From CAYTSW01 sp964440605 (GTDB lineage: Bacteria > Planctomycetota > Phycisphaerae > Phycisphaerales > UBA1924): a DNA stretch of 13,125 bases. This document shows, piece by piece, positions 7,696-13,125 of the stretch. A program made the translations under genes and the position numbers. The notes under the pieces were generated by a model. It did no database searches. It was not told the DNA's origin and saw only the letters and a program-made list of their open reading frames with translations. The stretch covers positions 1 to 13,125 of the forward strand of contig CAYTSW010000075.1 in assembly GCA_964440605.1 (NCBI GenBank), read 5' to 3'. Positions within the stretch are counted from its first letter, which is position 1. Each line of letters opens with the position of its first letter.

Positions 7696-8421
7696 TCAGC
7701 GGCGACGCCGGCGCACCAGCGCGGGCAGCGCCAACATCGAGAACGCCGCGGCGCCCGGAGCCGGCACAACGGTGATCGCGACCGACAGGTCCGCGCCGGC
7801 GATGATTCCGTTGAAGTTGTCGCTGCCCGTGTACCGGATGAAGTAGTCAGGCAACGGCTCGGGCGGACTGCCGAACCAGGTGTCGCCGAGTTCCGAAGGG
7901 ACGTACTCCAGAGCACCTGCGACGGGCGCAGCCGCTTCGAACGAGAACTCAAAGAACTCGCCGAAGGTGATACCCGTCGCAGAGACAGGGCCGAAGTCGT
8001 CGTCGAGACCCTTGTTAAAGGTCAACTCGCCATCGATTTCAGCGCCGAACTCCGTGTTGGCAAAGATCGTCCCGGAGACTGTAACCCGGACGACATCGAC
8101 CGGACCCAGATTGGCGAGTTGGCCCTGGATATCAACGAGCGCAACGCCGCCGGGATTGACATCCCAGCTTTCTCCGTCATAACCGCCGACAAATGGCGCG
8201 TCGTCTGCCAGGAAGCTCCACTCGCGGCCGAGCGGAATGTTCTGGATGTCAGCCGCCGGGATTTGGCCGTTCACATAGCCACCGCCGGAGTCAAGGTAGG
8301 CGGCGATAACCTCGAGATTACTGAAGTCGGGAGCAGCGTGAGCCACGGTACCGATCGCGGCGACGGACGCCACGGCTCCGGTCGCGGCGATCGAGCGAGC
8401 TTTGTCTGAGAGCGTGTGCAC
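7696..8421 (-). CDS. Secreted protein with PEP-CTERM-like (PAPGA) C-terminal sorting signal
   Basis: The 241-aa protein has no recognisable central domain. It starts at a GTG with a clear Sec signal peptide: positive residues near the start, a long Ala/Val/Gly core, and a probable cut after AHA at about residue 29. The middle is acidic, rich in Gly, Phe and Asp, and low in cysteine, as is typical of beta-rich extracellular proteins. The C-terminus has VVPAPGAAAF, a hydrophobic stretch and five arginines, the tripartite layout of PEP-CTERM signals recognised by exosortases. It is therefore expected to cross the inner membrane by Sec and then be cut and attached at the cell surface or released. 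It is transcribed alone, divergently from the 9043 gene, and is closed by a strong terminator. Its biological role is unknown. Confidence 0.85.
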   Translation of the reverse strand: MHTLSDKARSIAATGAVASVAAIGTVAHAAPDFSNLEVIAAYLDSGGGYVNGQIPAADIQNIPLGREWSFLADDAPFVGGYDGESWDVNPGGVALVDIQGQLANLGPVDVVRVTVSGTIFANTEFGAEIDGELTFNKGLDDDFGPVSATGITFGEFFEFSFEAAAPVAGALEYVPSELGDTWFGSPPEPLPDYFIRYTGSDNFNGIIAGADLSVAITVVPAPGAAAFSMLALPALVRRRRR

Positions 8422-8428
8422 GAGAATG

Positions 8429-8435
8429 TCTCCTT
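8429..8435 (-). promoter_or_regulatory. Ribosome binding site deciding a GTG start
   Basis: AAGGAGA on the minus strand lies 7 bases before the GTG at 8421-8419. The match and spacing equal those of neighbouring genes, so the GTG is a real start. Confidence 0.75.
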
Positions 8436-8538
8436 AAAGACTGATCACAATGACATCTTGGTCGCGGGGCACGGACCCGCACTTCCTCCCCGGTGACCGA
8501 GCCACAACCCCCGCTCTCGCACCGCGATGCGGCTTTTT

Positions 8539-8555
8539 TAAAGGACAGCCCTTTA
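8539..8555. promoter_or_regulatory. Palindrome TAAAGG-N5-CCTTTA, possible operator
   Basis: A perfect 6+6 inverted repeat with a 5-base spacer sits about 120 bases upstream of the minus-strand GTG start, next to a run of six T (8534-8539). The size suits a dimeric regulator site. It could equally be a small RNA hairpin. It has no known match. Confidence 0.3.
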
Positions 8556-8845
8556 CCCTGACCAGTTCACTTTTTCTTGGCTTCGCTGCGAGAACACGCC
8601 TCTTCCAGCGGTACCTCTCTTGAGCACGCCAGCACAACAGCTTGCCGGGCCGCTCACGTGTTCTCTCTCTTTCTCTCAGTGACAGCGACTCGGCGAGGTC
8701 TCTTCTCTCTCCTCTCTCACCGCGTCGAGTTGCGACCCAACGGCCCACCCCCACGGGCCAATGACCCCGATGGGGTCCGCAGTGACGCCCACCCTGTGCA
8801 CTCGCTCGCGCGAACAGGACACGCGACCGAGCGGGCGGAGCTGAA

Positions 8846-8893
8846 CAGACACGCCCACACGCACCCGAATCTCGAGTGCGTGTGGGCTGTCTG
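8846..8893. other. Long imperfect hairpin (18 bp stem, one bulge)
   Basis: A perfect 12-base-pair stem (8853-8864 with 8876-8887) has an 11-base loop. It is extended by 6 more pairs (8846-8851 with 8888-8893) past a single bulged C at 8852. No T-run follows on either strand, so it is not a standard terminator. It lies 150 bases upstream of the plus-strand start, possibly in the 5' leader or in a separate small RNA. Confidence 0.6.
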
Positions 8894-9030
8894 CGTGATG
8901 CCTACCTGAAAGCCCCGGTTTGATTAGGCCGAGCGTGTTCTGAAATGCTCGCCCGCCCCGAACGGTGGCATTCGAGGACCCGGAGTCCGTGGGCGCAGCC
9001 CGCTCCGCGCCACTCAATCCTTCGTGTACG

Positions 9031-9035
9031 GGAGA
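9031..9035 (+). promoter_or_regulatory. Ribosome binding site deciding the start at 9043
   Basis: GGAGA is followed by 7 bases and then ATG at 9043. The frame is open further upstream to an ATG at 8965, but only the 9043 start has this site and puts a signal peptide at the N-terminus. Confidence 0.7.
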
Positions 9036-9042
9036 ACAATCC

Positions 9043-9822
9043 ATGAAACACATCATCGGTACCTGCACGTCTGCAAGCCTTGTCTGCCTGATCAACGCCA
9101 CAGCTGCCGCCTCTACCATTTATGTCTCCGTTCAGAACATCGGTGTACGAGCCATTGATGTGGACAGCCAGACATTCACTGATGTAGCGAGCGAAGGCGA
9201 CTTTAACATCGCCATCGGCCCAAACGGCACCTACTTCGCCTCCGAGCGAGGCACCGGAGCCGTCTCCGTTATTGACATCTCAACCGGTGTCGCCACCCCT
9301 ACCGGTGTATCGATCGGAGCAGCTGACTCCTTCGGAGAGGGCGGCGACGGCTTCTGGTACCACAACGATGGCGACGACTCGCCGAACCTGCTTCGCGTCG
9401 AGTTCTCCTCCTCATCCAATCTGCCCACACCGGTCGGCACCGGAGCGTCCGGCTACGTCGGGGATCTTGCTACGGATCCCCTCACCGGCATCACCTGGGG
9501 CGCCACCACCGCGGGTCTCGTGCAGGTGGATCGAGCGACCGGTCAGCAAACCGTCGTGGCCGCGACTCAGTTCAGCGGGACCGGATATTCCGGACTTGCG
9601 TTCACCGGCGATGGCCGCATGTGGGCAACAACCGGAGGGGGACAGGTCTTTTGGATCGACCACATGGATCTCGACGGTGACGACGAGATTGGCGAGATCC
9701 TGACCGCGTTCGAAGTCCCCTTCGGCATCGCGGACGCGGCCAGCGAAGTCGTCCCCGCACCCGGCGCCGGACTCGTCTTCGCCGGGGCGGGTGTCCTCGG
9801 ACTTCGCCGCAAGCGGGACTGA
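9043..9822 (+). CDS. Secreted beta-propeller-like protein with PAPGA C-terminal sorting signal
   Basis: The 259-aa protein starts with a short Sec signal peptide (MKHIIG..., hydrophobic core, probable cut near ATAAA at about 23). The body has repeated short units of the type 'value, property, time or label', such as GVRAIDVDSQTFTDV, GAVSVIDISTGV, GLVQVDRATGQQTVV and GLAFTGDGRMWATT. This pattern resembles NHL, SMP-30 or Vgb-like beta-propellers, probably as an incomplete or small propeller. An acidic DLDGDDEIG segment near residue 207 could bind calcium. The C-terminus is VVPAPGAG, a hydrophobic stretch and LRRKRD. It should be exported by Sec and processed by an exosortase-type enzyme encoded elsewhere. 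It is the first gene of a two-gene operon, 41 bases before the next ORF. The propeller call is moderate; the function is unknown. Confidence 0.85.
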   Translation: MKHIIGTCTSASLVCLINATAAASTIYVSVQNIGVRAIDVDSQTFTDVASEGDFNIAIGPNGTYFASERGTGAVSVIDISTGVATPTGVSIGAADSFGEGGDGFWYHNDGDDSPNLLRVEFSSSSNLPTPVGTGASGYVGDLATDPLTGITWGATTAGLVQVDRATGQQTVVAATQFSGTGYSGLAFTGDGRMWATTGGGQVFWIDHMDLDGDDEIGEILTAFEVPFGIADAASEVVPAPGAGLVFAGAGVLGLRRKRD

Positions 9823-9854
9823 AACAACATACGTCACCCAAACACTCTCACCAT

Positions 9855-9859
9855 GGAGA
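9855..9859 (+). promoter_or_regulatory. Ribosome binding site favouring the second of two adjacent ATG codons
   Basis: GGAGA lies 4 bases before the ATG at 9864 and 7 bases before the ATG at 9867. Other secreted-protein genes here use 6-7 bases, so 9867 may be the true start. The protein differs by one methionine. Confidence 0.5.
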
Positions 9860-9863
9860 CCAC

Positions 9864-10667
9864 ATGATGAAACTGACTCACATTCACCCTGCGCTTTTAG
9901 TTTGTCTGGTTGGTTCGCCCGCCTTTGGCGGCAATGAAGACGTCTTCGATCTTGGGCAGACCATTGGGGCCGAAACCGGTTCGGCACCGACCGGCGACGC
10001 GGTGAACGACGGCTACTTTGTCGTCGGCTCGCCCACCGCTGTGACCTCGATCCAGCCCGACTTTTCGCAGCCATTCTCAGACGACGTCGCCGATCAGACC
10101 AACGACGCCAACGGCAACGCCGACGCCACCGCATTCGTGAGTGTCTCGCGAGACACATCCGAGTTCTCTGCGAGCGGCGGCGCGTTCGGCGCTGCCGAGG
10201 CCTTCGGGGATACACCCCTCTACTCCGCATCTGCAGGGGCATTAGCCAACGTCTTCTTCACACTCACACAGTCGACCCGCGTCAACTTCGATGTATTCCT
10301 CGATGGCTGGAATCCGATCGACTCGTCGCTGCGACCCCAGCCTGGAAACCCGGATGATCCCATCGAGGATGGCGGCGTCATCGTCGCTCTCATTGCCGGC
10401 ACCTCCATTTTCGGGGTGGAGTCTCCCGTCGCCTCCTGGGTACTCAGTGATCCGCAAGGCAGCGTGGCCGATACTTTTGATCAACTCCTCCCAGCCGGCG
10501 AGTACCGGCTCATTGGTTTGGCCGCGGCAAACATCAACTCCCCGGCCGGGGACGGCGTGCGGCACGGCTTCACGTTCAACTTCGAGGGAAGTGTTATCCC
10601 GTCGCCCGGCGCTACAGCTCTGTTGACGCTCTGCGGTCTCTATGGGTGCCGACGCCGGCGCATCTGA
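9864..10667 (+). CDS. Secreted protein with PSPGA C-terminal sorting signal, second gene of the operon
   Basis: The 267-aa protein (or 266 if it starts at 9867) has no family that I can name. A Sec signal peptide covers about residues 1-22, with a probable cut at SPAFG. The body is acidic, Ala/Asp/Ser-rich and probably all-beta. It has an FDVFLDGW segment, and LLPAGEYRLIGLAA resembles the last strands of jelly-roll-like PEP-CTERM proteins. The C-terminus VIPSPGATALLTLCGLYGCRRRRI follows the same tripartite plan as its neighbours but carries two cysteines, one directly before the arginines. It is 41 bases downstream of the propeller-like gene on the same strand and shares one terminator with it, so the two are probably coexpressed. 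Role unknown. Confidence 0.82.
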   Translation: MMKLTHIHPALLVCLVGSPAFGGNEDVFDLGQTIGAETGSAPTGDAVNDGYFVVGSPTAVTSIQPDFSQPFSDDVADQTNDANGNADATAFVSVSRDTSEFSASGGAFGAAEAFGDTPLYSASAGALANVFFTLTQSTRVNFDVFLDGWNPIDSSLRPQPGNPDDPIEDGGVIVALIAGTSIFGVESPVASWVLSDPQGSVADTFDQLLPAGEYRLIGLAAANINSPAGDGVRHGFTFNFEGSVIPSPGATALLTLCGLYGCRRRRI

Positions 10668-10689
10668 TTAGCGGCACATTTTTCATCGC

Positions 10690-10722
10690 ACGCCGAGGCG
10701 ATCAATCGCCTCGGCGTTATTA
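10690..10722 (+). terminator. Rho-independent terminator of the 9043-10667 operon
   Basis: CGCCGAGGCG (10691-10700) pairs perfectly with CGCCTCGGCG (10707-10716) around ATCAAT. One extra A-T pair sits at the base, and TTATT follows. It ends the plus-strand operon 23 bases after the last stop. Confidence 0.85.
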
Positions 10723-10930
10723 TGCGCTAGCCCTCTGGTGGCCCGACGAGCGAGCCGCGTGACCTGCCTCACCGAGCTCTTGACCTCCACTCTCTCTGAT
10801 GAGCGCCAACGCTTTCCCGCGACAAGCGATGACGCCATACGCTCCCGCCGTCTTTTCGGTATTCCGCCCGATCACCGACGGCGGCCCTGCGTGCGCCGCC
10901 GCGCGGAGAGCGTCAAGACGCTCAGACTTG

Positions 10931-10966
10931 GCAAGGCCCCGCACCGCCGTCAAGCGATGCGGGGCC
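10931..10966 (-). terminator. Terminator of the 10982-11902 gene
   Basis: GGCCCCGCA (10935-10943) pairs with TGCGGGGCC (10958-10966). Three further inner pairs form past a mismatch. On the minus strand the stem is followed by TTGCC, a weak U-tract. A second hairpin at 10908-10923 follows directly and may back it up. Confidence 0.65.
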
Positions 10967-10981
10967 GATGTGGAGATTCAA

Positions 10982-11902
10982 TCAGCGACGGCGAAGGCCG
11001 GCGAACCCAGCGAGGCCGAGCAACGCCGCCGCGCCAGGCGCCGGGATCTGAATGAAATCAATCGCGTAGTTGAAGTCTGCTTGCCAGTTGCTGACTCCTT
11101 CAACAAAGTCGCCGGAGACCTGGGCGAACTCGTCCGTCGGACCCCAGGAGCCCCAGATGTCGCCGAAGCCCGTCCAAAGCCGATCGGCGCCGGTCTGCCC
11201 CAGAAAGTTGTTCTCGGGGCGGGGACGATTCCATAGAAATCCATCGGTCGGAGCATCCGGACCGGGCGCGAAACCGCCATTTTGCCCTTGGACCACCGCG
11301 AGATAATACACCCCAGAATCGACGATCGTGCTATTGCCCGCACCGATTCCTTGCATGCCTTCCATGCGCGAGGTTCGCGGCGTGTCATGGTTGACGAGAT
11401 AACCGCCAAGGTCGTAGTCCGGCTGGAAAACACCAAAGTCACCCGTGAACAGGCCGCCCGTGTCGAAAGACGCTGCAACCGGACGCCCCTGCGCATCGAC
11501 CATGAAGAAGTTCGGATCCGCGAACGAAGGCGTCCCGAACCCCCCGCCCCCGCCGAGCTCGAGATCGGCGTCTGCGTTCTGTTCCGTCACGGTCAGCCGT
11601 GCGGAGAACGTGGACGGGTTCTCGATCTCGATGCGATACACGTCAACGTAGTTCGGGACAGCTTCCAGATTGCTCGTCATCTCGTAGCCGGGGTTCGTTG
11701 GACCGTTCGCCGCGGGCCGACCATTGGCTCCCCGCATGTATCCCTCGATACGCGTGGTTCCGCCGGGGACGACCGTTGCCGTACCAATCGTCCCACCGGC
11801 ATCTGCGCCCCCGTTGACCTGCTCGTCGAATACCGAGGCGTCTACCGCCGCAGCAACTCCGCCCACCAAGACAACAGATAATGCTGATCGTGCTACTTGC
11901 AT
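10982..11902 (-). CDS. Secreted PPC-like (bacterial pre-peptidase C-terminal-like) protein with PAPGA sorting signal
   Basis: The 306-aa protein begins with a Sec signal peptide (MQVARSALSVVLVGGVAAAVDA, probable cut at about 22). The segments YVDVYRIEIENPSTFSARL, DADLEL, MVDAQGRPVAAS and SGVYYLAVVQGQNGG follow the order of strands seen in PPC-type beta-sandwiches, a domain common in secreted bacterial enzymes. A glycine run and an asparagine/proline-rich region follow. No catalytic domain is seen, so this appears to be the domain alone. The C-terminus is QIPAPGAAALLGLAGFAGLRRR, close to the sorting consensus of its neighbours. The start is supported by AAGGAG (11909-11914 on the minus strand, 6 bases upstream). 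It is transcribed as a single gene with its own terminator. The PPC-like call is moderate; surface location is inferred from the signals. Confidence 0.85.
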   Translation of the reverse strand: MQVARSALSVVLVGGVAAAVDASVFDEQVNGGADAGGTIGTATVVPGGTTRIEGYMRGANGRPAANGPTNPGYEMTSNLEAVPNYVDVYRIEIENPSTFSARLTVTEQNADADLELGGGGGFGTPSFADPNFFMVDAQGRPVAASFDTGGLFTGDFGVFQPDYDLGGYLVNHDTPRTSRMEGMQGIGAGNSTIVDSGVYYLAVVQGQNGGFAPGPDAPTDGFLWNRPRPENNFLGQTGADRLWTGFGDIWGSWGPTDEFAQVSGDFVEGVSNWQADFNYAIDFIQIPAPGAAALLGLAGFAGLRRR

Positions 11903-11992
11903 TACATGCTCCTTCGAAATCTCATGGGAAGCGATCGAACATGTCCTGCCGCGAGCACCGTTCCACCGGCCGCCTCCCGTAGCCCACAGCGA

Positions 11993-12029
11993 GGAACAAA
12001 GCCCACTCGCGGCGTGAACCGCGAGCGGG
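11993..12029 (-). terminator. Rho-independent terminator of the 12060 gene
   Basis: On the minus strand an 11-pair stem (12019-12029 with 12002-12012) contains one G-U wobble that pairs only in minus-strand RNA. It has a 6-base loop and is followed by CTTTGTTCC. Strand asymmetry and the U-rich tail fit termination of the gene to its right. Confidence 0.8.
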
Positions 12030-12059
12030 TGAGGGTGTCATGCGTTCGAGGCTGTCGAT

Positions 12060-13125
12060 TCAGCCGCGCCGACGACGCAGGCCCAGCAGGCCCGCGGCGC
12101 CGAGCAGCGTCGCCGCACCCGGTGCTGGCACCACGACGCGCAGACGCACGCGGCTGGAGTCGTCGTACTCGGCGATCAGGAAGTTGCCCGACGGCGAGAA
12201 CTGGATCGGCGTGTAGTCGAAGACGCCCGTCACGCCGACCTCCGAGACGACGATGTCCCAGAACGAGCCCACCGCCGGGTCGAAGCCCGTCGGCACCGAC
12301 ACGTCCAGCACGGCACCGTTCACGGCGACCTGGGCGAGCGCAAGCAACTGGCCCACGCCCTCGTCAAGCTGCGTATCGGCGATCGCATCCACGCCGGGGA
12401 CCGAGCTGCTCGACCCGTCGATCGTGACTTCGAAGCGCGAACCGACGTTCATCGAGACCGCGCCGTTGGCGATCAGGTCGCTGCCGGCGTCGAGGGTGAG
12501 CGTGCCGCCCTCGTAGTTCAGGGCGTCGAGAGTGGTGAAGTCGCGCCTGTTGAGCAGGCGGAAGGCGCCGGTGTTGGTCTCGATAAAGTTGATGGGCGTC
12601 ATGACGGAGTTCGGGCCGTCGAGCGTGACGTCGGCGTTGTTAGTGCGGAACTCGACGGAGGGGGCGGGGAGGAAGTCGTCCACCTCGCCGTCATTATCCA
12701 AGTCAGCAAAGCCCTGGGAAACACTGTTCCATCTGATCTCGGAGTCCTGCCGGACGATCCACGCACCATCGTTGAGTGTTGCGGTTGAGGAATCCCAGTT
12801 GGTCACGTCGGAAGCATCAAACAACTGGAACCGCCCGCCGTTCTGCGCTTGCACGGTTCCGTTGTTCGTGAACGTGCCGGATGTAGCGGGAAACTCGTTC
12901 GCGCCTGAGAGACGATTGCCCTTGAATTCACCGATTCCGGGCTCGTCAACACTGACCAGACCGTGGTTGACGAACTGATTTCCCGACGAGTTTTGCGGGC
13001 GCGTGCGAAGGTTGTAGTTCGTCCCACGAACTTCAGCGTCGGGACGGATGACAATAGATCCGCCGCTACCATTCAATGCGATGCCTTGGTTTGTCTGATC
13101 ACTGAAGCGGACCACCTGGTCGCCT
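12060..13125 (-). CDS. C-terminal part of a large beta-helix-like surface protein with PAPGA sorting signal (partial)
   Basis: At least 354 codons are visible. The frame is open through the right edge, so the N-terminus and signal peptide lie outside the window; the internal GTG at 13115 is probably not the start. The sequence has repeated short beta-strand/turn units with many Asn, Gly, Thr and Ser, such as NQFVNHGLVSVDE, GTFTNNGTVQAQNGG, STATLNDGAWIV and GTLTLDAGSDLIANGAV. These are typical of right-handed beta-helices in autotransporter-like and adhesin-like proteins. A single EF-hand-like acidic loop, DLDNDGEVDD (12675-12704), lies inside. The C-terminus VVVPAPGAATLLGAAGLLGLRRRRG is the sorting signal, so it is probably anchored by an exosortase route and not by an autotransporter barrel. 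The gene has its own terminator. Cell-surface adhesin or matrix function is an inference. Confidence 0.8.
   Translation of the reverse strand, partial: GDQVVRFSDQTNQGIALNGSGGSIVIRPDAEVRGTNYNLRTRPQNSSGNQFVNHGLVSVDEPGIGEFKGNRLSGANEFPATSGTFTNNGTVQAQNGGRFQLFDASDVTNWDSSTATLNDGAWIVRQDSEIRWNSVSQGFADLDNDGEVDDFLPAPSVEFRTNNADVTLDGPNSVMTPINFIETNTGAFRLLNRRDFTTLDALNYEGGTLTLDAGSDLIANGAVSMNVGSRFEVTIDGSSSSVPGVDAIADTQLDEGVGQLLALAQVAVNGAVLDVSVPTGFDPAVGSFWDIVVSEVGVTGVFDYTPIQFSPSGNFLIAEYDDSSRVRLRVVVPAPGAATLLGAAGLLGLRRRRG

Larger units (their letters stand above)
8422..9042. other. Divergent intergenic region with hairpins and pyrimidine tracts, no convincing gene
   Basis: These 621 bases hold the promoters and leaders of two divergent secreted-protein genes. 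I see an operator-like palindrome at 8539-8555, pyrimidine tracts at 8661-8678 and 8699-8719, and a long hairpin at 8846-8893. There is also a weak promoter-like TTGATT (8920-8925) with an AT-richer TGAAAT at 8941-8946, and small hairpins just before 9043. No ORF here has a ribosome binding site, and no tRNA or known riboswitch is recognisable. Confidence 0.6.
10668..10981. other. Convergent intergenic region with several hairpins, no gene seen
   Basis: These 314 bases separate two converging genes. They contain the plus-strand terminator (10690-10722), the minus-strand terminator (10931-10966) and two more inverted repeats. One is 10879-10885 with 10895-10901 (7 bp). The other is GAGCGTC (10908-10914) with GACGCTC (10917-10923). 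Between about 10725 and 10875 I see nothing recognisable. Short ORFs here lack ribosome binding sites. Confidence 0.6.

Noticed and set aside
8761..8844. 27-codon ORF in the intergenic region
   Set aside because: It starts at ATG but has no ribosome binding site, and its sequence is not protein-like.
8577..8909. Plus-strand ORF of 110 codons in the divergent intergenic region
   Set aside because: It begins at TTG without a Shine-Dalgarno and its composition is unlike real neighbours. It runs across the pyrimidine tracts and the hairpin.
8965..9042. N-terminal extension of the propeller-like protein to ATG 8965
   Set aside because: It has no ribosome binding site and would bury the signal peptide. 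The ATG at 9043 has GGAGA at the right spacing.
10720..10953. Minus-strand ORF of 77 codons between convergent genes
   Set aside because: It starts inside the loop of a terminator hairpin and ends inside another, and has no ribosome binding site.
1..13125. Mobile elements, CRISPR arrays, tRNA or rRNA genes
   Set aside because: I saw no transposase or integrase motifs, no terminal inverted repeats flanking a gene, no regularly spaced repeats, and no tRNA-like T-arm with matching acceptor stem.

Overview
The window looks like chromosomal DNA of a planctomycete, probably class Phycisphaerae. The evidence is high GC coding sequence, several secreted proteins ending in a PAPGA motif plus a hydrophobic stretch plus an arginine cluster (the PEP-CTERM-like signal common in that class), and an envelope export cassette of a kind annotated in planctomycetes. 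The lineage is inferred from gene content only; there is no rRNA or tRNA here.

Left half (1-6422, plus strand): a 49-residue ORF with a strong Shine-Dalgarno is followed by three large genes that form one transcription unit. These are (i) a GAF domain fused to an HlyD-type membrane fusion protein, (ii) a polytopic M50 site-2-protease-like protein with a PqqD-like N-terminus and an HlyD-like C-terminus, and (iii) a short SecA paralogue that keeps the whole ATPase motor but ends where the helical scaffold would begin. Genes ii and iii overlap by 4 bases (ATGA). No ABC exporter is present, so the SecA-like ATPase is the only visible energy source. I read this as a dedicated export or maturation system with unknown cargo. 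It is the most interesting part of the window.

Middle (6429-7613, minus strand): a GT-B family 4 glycosyltransferase converges on the SecA gene with only 6 bases between them.

Right half (7631-13125): five genes for secreted proteins with signal peptides (four complete, one cut by the window edge). They share the C-terminal sorting signal V-[IV]-P-[AS]-P-G-A ... R(3-5), but their bodies are unrelated (a beta-propeller-like protein, a PPC-like beta-sandwich, a beta-helix-like protein and two unassigned). One pair (9043-10667) is an operon. The others are single genes, each closed by a hairpin terminator. No exosortase is encoded here. A 621-base divergent intergenic region (8422-9042) carries a long hairpin, an operator-like palindrome and pyrimidine tracts, but no convincing gene.
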